Shown: one piece after another, positions 11,275 through 22,219 of the stretch
Position numbering within the stretch: position 1 is the stretch's first letter
How the letters are laid out: each line of letters starts with the position of its first letter
NCBI GenBank assembly: GCA_037349315.1
Contig: JBAIAC010000006.1
Span: forward strand, 12,373,501 to 12,437,500
Length of the DNA stretch: 64,000 nt
Direction of reading: 5' to 3'
Source: Chelydra serpentina
Taxonomy: Eukaryota; Chordata; Testudines; Chelydridae
Made by a program: the position numbers and the translations under genes
Notes under the pieces: model-generated
Seen by the model: the letters and a program-made list of their open reading frames with translations, nothing else
Told to the model about the DNA's origin: nothing
Databases searched by the model: none

Positions 11275-13408
11275 TATAACAGGGTTCCTGGGGTGCAACC
11301 TGAACTGTGGGACCTGTAGTGGGGCAGCTGCCCCACTCCTGAAGAACAGGGGGTTAAAAGCAGCCCTGGAGAGGGCTGAGGCTCTGAAAGGCTAATTGGG
11401 GAAGCAGCCACAGCTGTGGCCAGCTCAATCAGGGCTCAGCTGGCCCTTATAAGAGGGCTGTGGGCCAGCAGCTGAAAGAGTCTCTCTCTAGCTTTAGAGA
11501 GAGAGGGCCTAGCTGCCTGAGACCAAGCTACCTAAAGTAGAGCAGGGCTGGGGGAAGGCAAGAGGAGCTGGGGAGCTCCAGCCTGGTAAACCCCCAGGCT
11601 GCGGGGCTTGTTAAAGGCCCAAGAAGGTACTACTGGAGCAGTGCTGGGGAATAGGGCAAGAGGAGCTGGGGAGCTCCAGCCTGGCAACTCCCCAGACTGC
11701 AGGCCTTGTGCAGGGCCTAAAATAGGTACTGGAGTTGCAAAGGTGCAGCCCAGGGTTAGGCAGAGGCAGCTGGTCCAAACACCCCTTGCCAATGATGAGT
11801 GGCCATTACAGACTGCAGTCTGCCCCAGTGAGTGGGGTCTAGATGATGACTGGCAGTAGCGACTGAGGCAAGGTGGGATTAGAGGGCTGAGGGTTTCCCC
11901 AGTGAGGGGGAACCTAGAGTAAGGGGGTACTGTTGGGGGCAAAACCCTGGGGTAAAGAGGCACCAGGGTCCGGGAGGGACACGGGGCCAGCGGCAAGTGA
12001 GACACCAGCCAGCAGAGGGTGCTCCAGAGCTGAAAAAGAGCTAATTCCCAGGACGACGAGCAGGAAGCGCCGCGGCAGTGAGTCTTTGCTTCGCTACATA
12101 CCACTGAACCCTCTGTCCCACCAATCTAAGGTATCCCTCACACTGTGATGCTGTTGGCAATCTACAAACCTCTGACAGGTATTATATTTACACAGACATT
12201 CATAGGCAGGGACACACCCAACTGAGTTACATGAATGCTTCTCCCAGCCACTCATGAACCAGCAAAAGAGAGGCTCTAGCCAATTCTCCCCTGCTCCCCA
12301 GCCTTGCACCCCAGAACTGTACTATCTCCCTCTGGTCAGACGCCTGACCAGTGTAAGTTCATTATTCAGTCCACCCCTCCCTCTATGTGGAGAAGACACA
12401 CACTAGCCTTTGTAAACTGAGCAGAGGTTTCCCAAGCACTTCAACCAAAACACAGTTTTCGGTAAAATATAAAACAGATTTATTAACTAGAGATAGATTT
12501 TAAGTGATTATAAGTAGCAAGAGTAGAGATCAAAGTTACTTACCTAAGAAATAAAATTAATTCATAGTCTAAGTTCCATAAATTAAACAGGATTTGAATC
12601 GGTGTCTCACCCTGGCAGATGGTATAGTTCAGGGATCGGCAACCTTTGGCACGTGGCCCATCGGGGAAATCCGCTGGCGGGCCGGGATGGTTTGTTTACC
12701 TCCTACTGGTTGCGGTGCACCGCTTCCCACAGCCCCCATTGGCCTGGAATGGCGAACCGCAGCCAGTGGGAGATGCAATCGGCAGAACCTGTGTACAGTG
12801 CAGGTAAACAAACTGTCCCAGCCCGTCAACGGATTTCCCTGACCTGGACGCGTACCAAAGGTTTCCGATCACTGGTATAGTTCCTCAATATACAGCCAGG
12901 AACTCTCCTCCAGCCTGGGACCATCCTCCCCTGGTTCCAAGTCTTTGTCCTCCAAACGTGCTTCCAGGTGTTGAGTTGGGGGAGTGAGGCCAAGTCATGA
13001 TGTCACTTCCCCTTCTTTACTAGTTTCTTCCTTTTGCTATGACCTGGTCAAACAATCTCAGTTGTCTAGGTGCTCTCTCTGAGAAGTTTCCATTGTATAT
13101 ATTTCCTGGAAGAGTGGATTCTCTTTAATGGGCCACCAGCATGTCTGGCTACTCCATTGTTGTACCTGAAAGGCTAGTTGTGGGTGTTCCCAACCTCACA
13201 ACAAACTTCAGTAACACACACATAGCAAAACTTCATAACTCCACATACAATAATAGCATATACAATCCAACCGGATATTAATGTTCAACAGATTAAGACT
13301 TTGAAAATGATACCTCACAAGGCATATTTTGAACAAATAAATCATAATTATATGGCAGTGGTGAATATGGGGGTTCCAGGGTGCTGCTTTGAGATACCAA
13401 ATGTCACA
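11275..13408. mobile_element. LTR-like insertion, 2134 bp, with tattg duplication
   Basis: This block splits repeat X. It starts tataac (probably decayed tgtgac) and ends gtcaca, giving a short inverted end of the TG...CA type. The pentamer tattg flanks it on both sides (11270-11274, 13409-13413). A 5-bp duplication with such ends fits a solo LTR or LTR-derived non-coding element. A similar start sequence recurs at 14180. The interior has a 'taagagggctgtgggccagcagct' region, an approximately 95 bp internal duplication ('gcaagaggagctggggagct' at 11560 and 11658), an 'aaaacagatttattaactag' motif and a nested hAT at 12630. Frames of up to 190 codons at 11532-12104 show no viral domain. Confidence 0.7.
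12630..12874. mobile_element. hAT MITE, 245 bp, perfect 8-bp target duplication
   Basis: The left end 'cagggatcggcaacctttgg' matches the complement of the right end 'cagtgatcggaaacctttgg'. The octamer gtatagtt flanks it perfectly (12622-12629 and 12875-12882). Its interior ('gcttcccacagcccccattgg') is related to the fragment at 41034-41215. It sits inside the LTR-like element, so it is the youngest layer here. Confidence 0.92.
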
Positions 13409-13483
13409 TATTGATCAATTTTTTTTTGTCGGTTTGTGTGTGTGTGGTGGAAATTGACCTTTGCCAATACTTAGCAATAAAAA
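13409..13483 (+). repeat. Dispersed repeat X, copy 1, right part
   Basis: Continues the unit broken at 11274: 'gtttgtgtgtgtgtggtggaaattgaccttt' and 'ccaatacttagcaataaaaa' correspond to 17130-17191 of copy 2. Together with 11147-11274 it rebuilds one ~200 bp unit. Confidence 0.75.
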
Positions 13484-13650
13484 GATGACCTCCCACACCA
13501 TATTCCAAAGCACTGAACCACTAAAGCTTCTCAACAAAACTGTAGTAAGAATTTTATTTTATTTTTAACATGAGCAAAATGTATTTTCCTCTAATCTAGT
13601 TCTCTAAAGCAACTGAACTGTTTTAGCTGAAAATTTTCTAGGCAGATATG

Positions 13651-14173
13651 TGGGTGTTCAGAAAGTTTCTGGCCTAAGAAAAAAACAATTCACATTCAAT
13701 TGTGTATTTATTTTTCAATATAATCCCCCTTGACATCAATGCACTTGGTCAAGTGCAGCTACATCTTGGCTATGCCCATCTTGTAAAAGTCTTTGTCCTG
13801 TATGTCCAGAAATTCCTCAACTGCTGTGTCACCTCATCATCATCGAAACTCTTCCCACAAAGATTTTCCTTCAATTTGGGGAACAGGTAGAACCCTAAAG
13901 GAGTCAAATCTGTTGAACAGGCAGATGAGGAATGAGTTGAAAGCTACATTTGGCCACTGTGGTCACTGCAACCTGGGATGATGCACCATCCTGGAGAAGC
14001 CAAAAGTTTCAAAATTTCCCTAGAATGCCAAGTCATGCTCTCTTCTAATCAGCAGTCAACATTCTGAGCGCTCATCCTGCTGACACCTTTCTCATGCCCA
14101 AATCCTCATTGCAGATGGTATGACCTGACCCTGTAATGATGACCACTATCTCAGCTATATGCCTGACTGTTGA
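13651..14173 (-). mobile_element. Tc1/mariner-type transposon remnant (3' half)
   Basis: On the minus strand this reads as the C-terminal half of a mariner transposase: a 'SPHLPVQQI'-like region, then 'GKSFDDDEV'-like, then an 'EEFLDIQDKDFYKMGIAKL'-like block, each in a different frame because of indels and stops. The element ends at the left with the complement of 'aggccagaaactttctgaac', typical of mariner termini. The 5' half with the first two catalytic aspartates is missing; next to it lies another repeat at 14180. Confidence 0.75.
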
Positions 14174-14177
14174 TCTA

Positions 14178-14384
14178 CTTGTGACGGGATCCCTGGGATG
14201 CAGCCTGGGACTGCAGGACCGCTGTGCCCCCTTAACGCTCTCCAGCCTGGGCTGTCCCTCACAATGCCTTGTTAGTGACAAGAAGTAAGCCCCTCCAGAC
14301 GCTGTTATAACTCACCACAACCGCATGTGGAGCCCCACACGCAGCTAGATTGCATGAATGCTCCCAGAGCCACTCATGGCACTT
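14178..14384 (+). mobile_element. Second, shortened copy of the LTR-like family
   Basis: 'gtgacgggatccctgggatg' and 'cagcctgggactgcaggacc' match the beginning of the 11275 element, and 'tgcatgaatgctcccagagc' matches its 12230-12250 section. The intervening ~900 bases are absent, so it is internally deleted. Confidence 0.6.
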
Positions 14385-14998
14385 TTGTAGCAGGCATTGC
14401 AAGGTATTTACGTGCCAGATATGCTAAACATTCGCATGCCCCTTCATTCTTCGGCCACCAATAGAATACCATTTATTTAAATATTTTTGGATGTTTTCTA
14501 CATCTTCAAATATATTGATTTCAGTTACAACACAATACAAAGTGTACAGTGCTCAATTATTTATTTTTATAACAAATATTTGCACTGTAAAAAATATAGT
14601 ATTTAACAATTCACCTAATACAAGTACTGTAGAGCAATCTCTATCATGAAAGTTGAACTTAAAAATGAAGAATTATGTACAAAAAAACTGCATTCAGAAA
14701 TAAAACAATGTATAGTTTTAGAGTCCAATTAGTCCTGTTTCTTGTGTAGCAAGATTCATATGCTCTTCATGCATCAGCTATCGTTCCATGCTGATGATAT
14801 CAACTTGTTAAAAAAAAAAAGGCATTAATTAAATTTGTGATTGAACTCCTTGGGGGAGAACTGTATGTCTCCTGCTGCTTATACCCGCATTCTTCCACAT
14901 ATTCCATGTTATAGCAGGCCTGGATGATGACCCAGCACATGTTGTTCATTTTAAGAACACTTTCACTGCAAATTTCACAAAACACAAAGAAGGTACCA
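14385..14998 (-). mobile_element. ZBED-like hAT transposon fragment, minus copy
   Basis: Complement of 14385-14740 matches the plus copy next to it: 'catctggcacgtaaatacct' aligns with 15323, and the 14465-14740 section aligns with 15505-15800. A frame at 14800-14985 on the minus strand encodes an upstream transposase block ('WVIIQACYNMEYVEECGYKQ'). Parts are joined out of order at about 14460, so it has suffered internal deletion. Confidence 0.7.
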
Positions 14999-15877
14999 AT
15001 GTGAGATTTCTAAAGATAACTACAGCACTCGACCCAAGGTTTACAAATCTGAAGTGCCTTCCAAAATCTGAGAGGGATAAGGTGTGGAGCATGCTTTCAG
15101 AAGTCTTAAAAGAACAACACTCTGATGTGGAAACTACAGAACCCGAACCACCAAAAAAGAAAATCAACCTTCTGCTGGTTGCATCTGACTCAAATGATGA
15201 AAATGAACATGCGTCAGTCCACATTACTTTGGATGGTTATCGAGCAGAACCAGTCACCAGCATGGACGCATGTCCTCTGGAATGGTAGTTGAAGCATGAA
15301 GGGACATATGAATCTTTAGTGCATCTGGCACGTAAATATCTTGTGATGTCGGCTATAACAGTGTTATGGAGACACCTGTTCTTACTTTTGAGGTGACATT
15401 GTAAACAAGAAGCATGCAGTATTATCTTCTGAAAATGTAAACAAACTTGTTTGTCTGAGCGATTGGCTGAACAAGAAGTAGGACTGAGTGGACTTGTAGG
15501 CTCTGAAGGTTTACATTGTTTTGTTTTTGAGTGCAGTTTACAAAAATTTACATATGTAAAAAAACCTTACATACGTAAGTTACACTTTCATGATAAAGAA
15601 ATCACACTACAGTACTTATATGACGTGAATTGAAAAATACTATTTTTTTTCATTTTTACAGTGCAAATATTTGGAAAAAAATATATAAAGTGAACACTGT
15701 ACACTTTGTATTCTGTTTTGTAACTGACATTGATATATTTGAAAATGTAGAAAAATGTCCAAAAATATTTAATAAATTTCAATTGGTATTCTGTTTAACA
15801 GTGCGATTAAAACTGTGATTAATCACAATTTTTTTGAATTAATCACATGAGTTAACTGTGATTAATTGACAGCCCTA
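14999..15877 (+). mobile_element. ZBED-like hAT transposon, plus copy, 3' part
   Basis: Contains the end of a hAT transposase frame (15001-15288), an A/T-rich 3' region and a terminal repeat ending 'gttaactgtgattaattgacagcccta'. The same terminal repeat, inverted, starts the element at 40847. The 5' terminus is not present. Confidence 0.8.
15001..15288 (+). pseudogene. hAT transposase C-terminal fragment (ZBED-like)
   Basis: A 95-codon frame begins 'FLKITTALDPRFTNLKCLP' after a Met-Arg; the 'LDPRFKNLKxLP' motif is the hallmark of the C-terminal dimerisation part of ZBED1-type hAT transposases. It continues with 'SERDKVWSMLSEVLKEQHSD' and an acidic/proline stretch, and stops at 15288 in 'DACPLEW'; related sequence runs on to about 15340 past the stop. 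The BED zinc finger and catalytic region are absent, so it is not functional alone. Whether it is a domesticated gene is unlikely, since the terminal repeat of the transposon follows. Confidence 0.75.
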
Positions 15878-15884
15878 AAAGAAA

Positions 15885-16990
15885 CACATCAAAATAACAG
15901 TACTTTGGTCTGTGAAATCTGTTTGGCCCTAGCATATTATTAAATAGATCAAGCTAGATACTTTCTGAATAAACCTCATACCTGGCAATGGTAATTTCAA
16001 ACCTAACAGTTTACTTGTGGCAAAGGTTTAGGCAACTGAAAACATGGTCTTATCATGGAAAGTGTCTGACAAACTAAACTACAGATGTTACTATCTGTGC
16101 CACCAACAATGACAATCAATATTGCATTAATATAGGTGAAGCAGCTTGTGAGTATTAATTCTATATCTTTATGGTTTTTGGAGTTTGCTCGTGCAATTGA
16201 TTTTCAAATAAGTAGACCTGAGTTCAAATTCTAACAGAGTTCACAAGTGAAAATGAGTTCAATGGTCCCATTCTATTTCCCATTTCCAAATTTTAATCCA
16301 CCTCAGATATGAGGAAAGAAATTAACATGGTGTTCTGCTCACAGAAGACCACAGTTGGAAGAATAGGTTGACTAGAAACAGGACTAGAGTGTATTGTCAG
16401 GACTATGTCAAGAGGCTGGCCATATCAGTGGTAGCCAGCCAGTGCTTTCAGCCTCTCACCTTCTGATGCACTAAAGTTGGTTATATTTAAAAAAACAATA
16501 CAAGTCCATTGAATGATGAAGCAGACACAGGTGTATAAGAAACAAAATCACTAGTGAAATTCCTAAGAGTTTACAATAAATAGCTGCTCTTTTCTAAACA
16601 TAATCACTTAGAAAAGCGCATCATAAATAATTATTTCCCTTATTTGTGAGCAGAGTTGAAAGAAAATTCTATAGCATGCTGTGCTCCAAGGAGACGTCCA
16701 AAGGGACTGCACAACTCAGGGGAATGGTAATGGTAATGAATAGGCTTGGCAGAATTCAATTGTTATTGTTTTATAATTTTGACTGATATCTATTTTAAAG
16801 CATTTTTTTTCTATTTTTATCTATTTATATTTTCACAGTTGTGGGAAATTATGAGTGGGGCCAGACAATTATTTCATGACAGACATGGATTCAAAAAGTT
16901 TAAGCTTTATAAACTGTTAAAAAGAAAACTGCCAACATCCCATGTCAAAATATACGAAGTAAATATCCTTAAAACAAATTATACCTGTTT
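15885..16990. other. Unassigned AT-rich DNA
   Basis: No repeat family or gene recognised. A frame of 149 codons (16746-17195) overlaps repeat X and a poly-T-rich run and is best explained by composition. Confidence 0.5.
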
Positions 16991-16992
16991 TT

Positions 16993-17191
16993 ACTATTCA
17001 TTTGATAATCTATTTGTAACAAGATTAATTCAAAAGTCTAAATCAGTGGATTTTAACTCTAAGAAGTTCTCAAGCCGCATTTTTCTTACTTCACCTATCT
17101 GTAAATTTAGACTATTACTGATGGATTTTTTTGTGTCCGTTTGTGGGTATATGGTAGAAACTGACCTTTACCAACACTTGCCAATAAAAAA
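16993..17191 (+). repeat. Dispersed repeat X, copy 2 (uninterrupted)
   Basis: Homologous to 11147-11274 plus 13409-13483. Serves as the intact reference that reveals the exact borders of the insertion in copy 1. It ends 'cttgccaataaaaa'. No coding capacity and no visible terminal repeats. Confidence 0.75.
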
Positions 17192-17779
17192 CTAAACTTT
17201 CCAAACCTAGTAACGAGACACAATCTTTAACCTCTAAGACACTGGTTCAAATTAAACAAGACAGCAATGATTTTTAAAATGTCACCATCTGACTGCTAAG
17301 CACTGTCCTGTGACAAGTAAATTGATAGTCTTTGCCCAACAGGCGTTTATATCTCAAAATCAAGCATTACTAACTGGCACTAAATAGCAATATTGGTGCC
17401 AGACATAGGTAACCTAACAGGAACGGAGGATCGGGAATCATGGTAGCGGTGCACTGCTGAGGAAGCTTATGCTTATACCCCCTTCTGAGTACTACAGCTA
17501 TTTCAAACTCAAAATGCTATGGTTATACAAATAAATAAATACATACATACATACATACAAGTAGACAAATTATTAAAACACAAAAGGCAAAACAAGGAGC
17601 ATCATCTAAAAGAAAAAACTATTGCACACCCAGACACCTATGAAGAAAAAGCACATCAACTTCCACCTGCTACTGACCAGAAAATTACACCCCATCCTAT
17701 CAGACAAGGGACTTCGCTATGGTGATCCATGTATCTATCTCCTCTAAGCTTGATTTTGTAACCCATATCTAAGAATGAA
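17192..17779. other. Unassigned DNA with a short tetranucleotide repeat
   Basis: Contains 'ataaataaatacatacatacatacatac' at 17529-17558, a (ATAC)n microsatellite. Nothing else recognised. Confidence 0.55.
17529..17560. repeat. (ATAA)/(ATAC) microsatellite
   Basis: Two ATAA units followed by five ATAC units, nearly perfect. Confidence 0.9.
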
Positions 17780-17975
17780 ACCACACTCTGAGAAAGCTCC
17801 AACTGGTACAACACACAGCAACCCATGTGATTAGCAACACATCGTCCTCATGGTCCACTTTTTGTATGGACTCCCTACAGAATGAAGAGTCCACTTCAAA
17901 ATCTCTGTTCTGATATTCAAAGATCTCCCTGGGATTGGTCCTACCTACCTGCAACATCAACTCTTTCTCTATGAA
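17780..17975 (+). mobile_element. L2-like LINE reverse transcriptase C-terminal relic
   Basis: Plus-strand reading, with frame changes, gives 'LQLVQHTATHVI' then a 'LYGLPTE..VHFKISVLIFKDLPGIGPTYL' pattern. This parallels the 'HWLPV..RIDFKILLLTYKALHGLAPSYL' end of L2/RTE-like LINE proteins. Very old and short. Confidence 0.5.
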
Positions 17976-18840
17976 CATGACCTCTCAACAGCTACACTTC
18001 AATGAAAGAAGAAAACTGCTAATAAACAGGTGGTAGTCATAAGTGCAGGAGACATGACTTTCACAGGAGCTTTCAAAGAAGCTTCAGGGGTTATTTTTAA
18101 CCTGATTATACGTGAAAAACCATTAAAATTAATAAATCAGACATCTAATTCAGCAGGAAGTTCTATTGTCATAGTATGCACTACATTGCTTGACAAAAAA
18201 ATTATTTGCTTTCATTTTCTCAAAAAGTAAAAATGGCCTCCTATGTCCCACAACTGACCAACCTAAATTACTGACTTAATTCGTTCAGAGATCAAAAAAG
18301 CCAACCTGTGATAAGACAACACCTTGGGTTACATTTGTTCAAACAAAAAAAAACAAAAAAATCTTAAGGCCTTTGGGCAAAGGTTTTATTTTGTGATTAT
18401 CACTCCCCTATTTTGTACCTGGCTTGTGATTTACAAAAAAAAAAATAGCTACCTTATGAAAACTCTTATTTTATGTAACTGAATTTTGAAAGAGAATATT
18501 GTTTTCTAAGAGTCGTAGAGAAATTTATAGGGAATGTACACAACAAAAATGTTAAGCAGAATGTACTATGTTTTTGTCCCTACTTTACTTACAGTATTTC
18601 CTTTTTATCCTTCTAAAATCTCTCTGAGTTTTAATTACTGGTCTAATACAGAATTAAGAGTAGCTAAAGCACAGCTCATGGACATAACATAGCAGCCATG
18701 CTATGTTCTGTTCATGCTATGCTGGTATGGTCTGCCATATTTAACTATCGTAGAGGACTACGATATTAGTTAACTACGATATTTAACTATCGTAGAGGAC
18801 TTTTCAGCCATAGATGTCAAAGCATATTACAAAAGAAAGT
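17976..18840. other. Unassigned AT-rich DNA with a small palindromic tandem
   Basis: Mostly featureless. 18737-18801 carries a partial tandem duplication with hairpins, listed separately. Confidence 0.5.
18737..18801. repeat. Partial 42-bp tandem duplication with nested hairpins
   Basis: The 23 bases at 18737-18759 recur exactly at 18779-18801. Inside are complementary arms atcgtag/ctacgat at very short spacing, so several alternative hairpins can form. Origin unknown. Confidence 0.8.
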
Positions 18841-18965
18841 AGCATTGTCCCCATTTTACAGCTGGGGAAACTGAGGCATAGAGTGACTTGTCCAAGGTTG
18901 CAAAGTAAGTCATTTACAGAACCAAGAATAGAATCCAGATCACATGATTCCCACTCTAGCAGCCA
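18841..18965 (+). repeat. MIR SINE
   Basis: 'ccattttacagctggggaaa' then 'ctgaggcatagagtgacttg', 'tccaaggttgcaaagtaagt' and 'gaatccagatcacatgattc' follow the MIR consensus order. Confidence 0.85.
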
Positions 18966-19079
18966 AGCTTCTCATATTCAATGTGCATAAAATGGAGCAA
19001 TTTTTCTCCCTAACTGCTGCCTGCCAGGATAATCAATAAACACAATTAATAATAATACTCCTCATGCACTTTCCATCCA

Positions 19080-19265
19080 AGGATCAAGCCATTTTACACA
19101 TTTATTAAGCCTCACACCACATTTGTGAGATGTTAATCTAATTTTATAAATAGAGTAACTGAGGCTCAGGAAGGTAGAGTGACTTTTTCCACCAAGGAAA
19201 TTCCTGTAAGTGCCAGGAATAGAACTTCAAATTCCTGATTTTAATCCCATGTTCTAAATATTAGA
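19080..19265 (+). repeat. MIR SINE, second diverged copy
   Basis: 'agagtaactgaggctcagga', 'tagagtgact', 'gtgccaggaatagaacttca' and 'attcctgattttaatcccat' follow MIR order but more weakly than the copy just upstream. Confidence 0.65.
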
Positions 19266-19914
19266 ACATCTTTCCTCCAACACACAGTACATCATCATTC
19301 AATTATATGCTGTCTGTCTGAATCCAGTGCAGATTAGCAGTGACTGATCATTACCACTTTTTGGCATTTTAGTGGTCTAACTGAAAAGTGGTTTTAGGTC
19401 TTCATTTTTAATTAAACTTAATACATCTGTACTCAAATGTGGGTTTATGTTTTTATTATTTCTGTGTTTACTTTCATGTAAGGGTTTAAAAAAAAAAGAG
19501 TGAATTTGGGCTGAGCTTCAAATCTGGATTTAGGACCATTCCCCAAAGTTTGAGGAACTTGAATTCATGATTTTAGAGAAAGGGAGAAGCTGTGAAGTTG
19601 AAATCTAGGTCCAAGTTTAGATTCTGGGTCCAATTTTTGAGGATGTTCAGATCTAACGTCTTGCACTAGCCCATTACACAGGCAAACCACAGCAATAATT
19701 TCTCATGCAAGTTGTTCCCCTCTGAAATTAGGCTAATTATATTTACCTACCTGGCAGGTGTATTGTGAAGATTAGAAACGTATATTATAGTGGCATCTTT
19801 GTTCTATGCACTCAACAAGCATATCAAAAGGCAGTCTCTTCCCCAAAGAGCAACAGTGTGAAAAGACAATGAAAAAAAGGGTGAGGAAAGTTGGTACATT
19901 TCCCTTCCTGCCTT
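19266..19914. other. Unassigned DNA, possible old repeat at 19490-19670
   Basis: 19490-19670 ('aatctaggtccaagtttagattctgggtcca') has the internally repetitive wording of old sauropsid interspersed repeats, but I cannot name it. No gene evidence. Confidence 0.4.
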
Positions 19915-20015
19915 TGCCTTTTTGTCTGTATAATTGTAAACTCTTTGCGTTAGGAACTCTCTCTCACAATTGGGCACCAGTTTCACACAGTTACACACTA
20001 CTGTAACAGCAGCAG
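19915..20015 (+). repeat. MIR-like SINE 3' portion
   Basis: 'gtctgtataattgtaaactctttgcgttaggaactctctct' matches the 3' portion of the same broad SINE family as 585 and 5083, but in the opposite orientation. Confidence 0.45.
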
Positions 20016-22219
20016 CAACAACAAACACATGAAATGGCCGAAGTGATGACAGAACCTGATTTTTTTTTAAAGTTGTGCTTTACACTTAACCCAGGAATTC
20101 AACATCTGTTATGTATGAAAAATACTGCATAGACTCCCCAACATTGTAACACTGAATACAGAATGACTTTTCTGACCATTTACAAGAATTTTAAAATTCT
20201 TTAAATGATTCATCACTCTCGGTCAGACTATTTATTCTTTTTGAATAATCTCAATGGTGGAATAATGCAAATTCTGAAAGCTTCCCAATATAATGAAACC
20301 TTATATATTGGCAACATTTGTAAGGTTTTGTTATTCTTCATAATTTATTCATCATCAGAGGCTGACCAAAAATGTTCTCCTCTACAGAATTCCACAAAGA
20401 ACTTCCCTCTCCTATTGTTCTCAATGGGAATGAGTCCACAGGTATTCCTAGAAGAAACAACCTCTTTCAAAATGGCCTCCACCTCCAATCGGAGTGATGA
20501 GCTACACTCTAGGAAGATAATACTGTTAGGGGTCACTAAGGGCTTTAACTGTGCATTTCCATAGCTTAACGTGCTTGGCTTTCTTTTCAATTTAATCTTA
20601 ACTCTGGATTTCCTGGGTTTGTAATGCTTGTTTTTGGATTAACGACAGTACTCCTGTATGTTTTTATCCTTAAATTACTGACATACACTGAATGTCAGCT
20701 CCAATTTAACCTGTAGTTTATCTGGAAATATATATTTGTCCCCAACTGAGCTCCTACCTAGTTAGTCGTGTAATTTCTTGTAAATATCACAACAGAAGTG
20801 CCTCTTGATGGGTCTTGAAATGGGTCTACTTTATATTTAATAGTGAAAATTGCTGTATTTGGGGTATTAAGCATAGACATCTCACCAATGAGGTACAGAT
20901 ACCACTGCTGATTACTTTAAATTTCAAATATTCTCTGGGGCTTCCTAGTACTAACATCCCAGAATACACATTGCTCCTGGGAAGCCTCAGAATATATCAG
21001 GTTTAAAGCTCCTCAGACATCCTGCACACCCTGGTATATCAGTATCAGAGAAGTACCATACAGCAGTATCCTGCTACCAAAAATTAAAAAGTGTGTGAAG
21101 AAAAGGGGCAGCAAAGACTTAATCATATTTATCAAAAAGCTCGAAAATTCGGTTCAGTTTGGTGGAAGAGCAAAGGATTGGGTCACTTCTTATTTTAACT
21201 GTCTTGGAGTACCCATCCACCTGAGCAACACTGCAGCACATCCAATGTTACACTGTATAACAAAGAGATTAACACTTACATCAAGTTTATTCAATAGCCA
21301 GTTCTACTAAACAATGGCTCTTTGATTAGAACCATTTTCCAAGGCATGTACTGTGTACATTATTTGCACACTCTATAAATGAATTAACATTTCTAGACAG
21401 GGTGGGAAAGAATCACTTTTAAATTAACAATAAAATTGTGTATTACCTTCTGCGGATTATCTTTTTCCAGTAACTTGGAAAAACTTCAAGAGTTTTAACC
21501 TTAAGAGGATTTACTATCAATTAAGTCTCATCATACATGCACATCCATAGAAAAACCTGTCTCTCAGAAGCAACAACTTAGTGTTGCAGCAACTTCTCTC
21601 TCATTTTTTGTTTTTGTATTTGTTTTTCATTTTAACTGCTTCACATCTAGGTACTAGACACTGCCCAACCACAAACCAGCCAAGTGGTGCAATTATTCAT
21701 ACTATTGGTAATAATCATGTCTGCACAGTTGCTGCATAAACCTGTAATTACATAGACAGGATATCCCCAAGGCTTGGGAAACAGCATTAGCTTTACAATA
21801 TGAATTTAACAAGCTGAAACTTATATATGATTGAAAAATCTTTTCAAGGAAAGCTTAAACTGTGCCAATTATAACTGGAAAACTAAAATTCTGTTGGAAA
21901 ATTATTATATAAATTGCCAGCAGTGCACAAAAATAACTTTTTTCAGGGGTGAAGAGCCCAAGGCATCTCAATCTTACTCAACAGGGTGAAAACGGTCTGT
22001 GTGTGCACTAAAATTCCAACAATTCAAGTGGACAAACTAAAAAAAGTATTAGAATTTTTACTTTTACTTCAATATACTTGACATATGCAATATAATCTTA
22101 AAACTACTGTAACTGTTGATTTCTTGATCAAGTTGTCACAAATTATAGCATGTAAAAAGCAATGTAATTTTTAATATCTTAATTAAAATCAACTGACATG
22201 GTCAACAAAATAGAATGTA
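20016..22219. other. Unassigned AT-rich DNA
   Basis: Frames up to 119 codons (20205-20564) have no known domain. I find no terminal repeats, tandem arrays or splice-bounded exon that I would defend. Confidence 0.5.

Noticed and set aside
11532..12104. 190-codon open frame on the minus strand, the longest in the window
   Set aside because: It lies wholly in the LTR-like element, is GC/proline/serine-rich and has an overlapping open frame on the other strand. No domain seen; composition explains it.
16746..17195. 149-codon open frame on the plus strand
   Set aside because: Phe/Tyr/Leu-rich translation of AT-rich DNA that runs through dispersed repeat X; the homologous copy at 11147 does not keep the frame.
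8112..17560. Short tandem repeats as a CRISPR-like array
   Set aside because: They are simple microsatellites; no regularly spaced repeats with unique spacers occur anywhere in the window.
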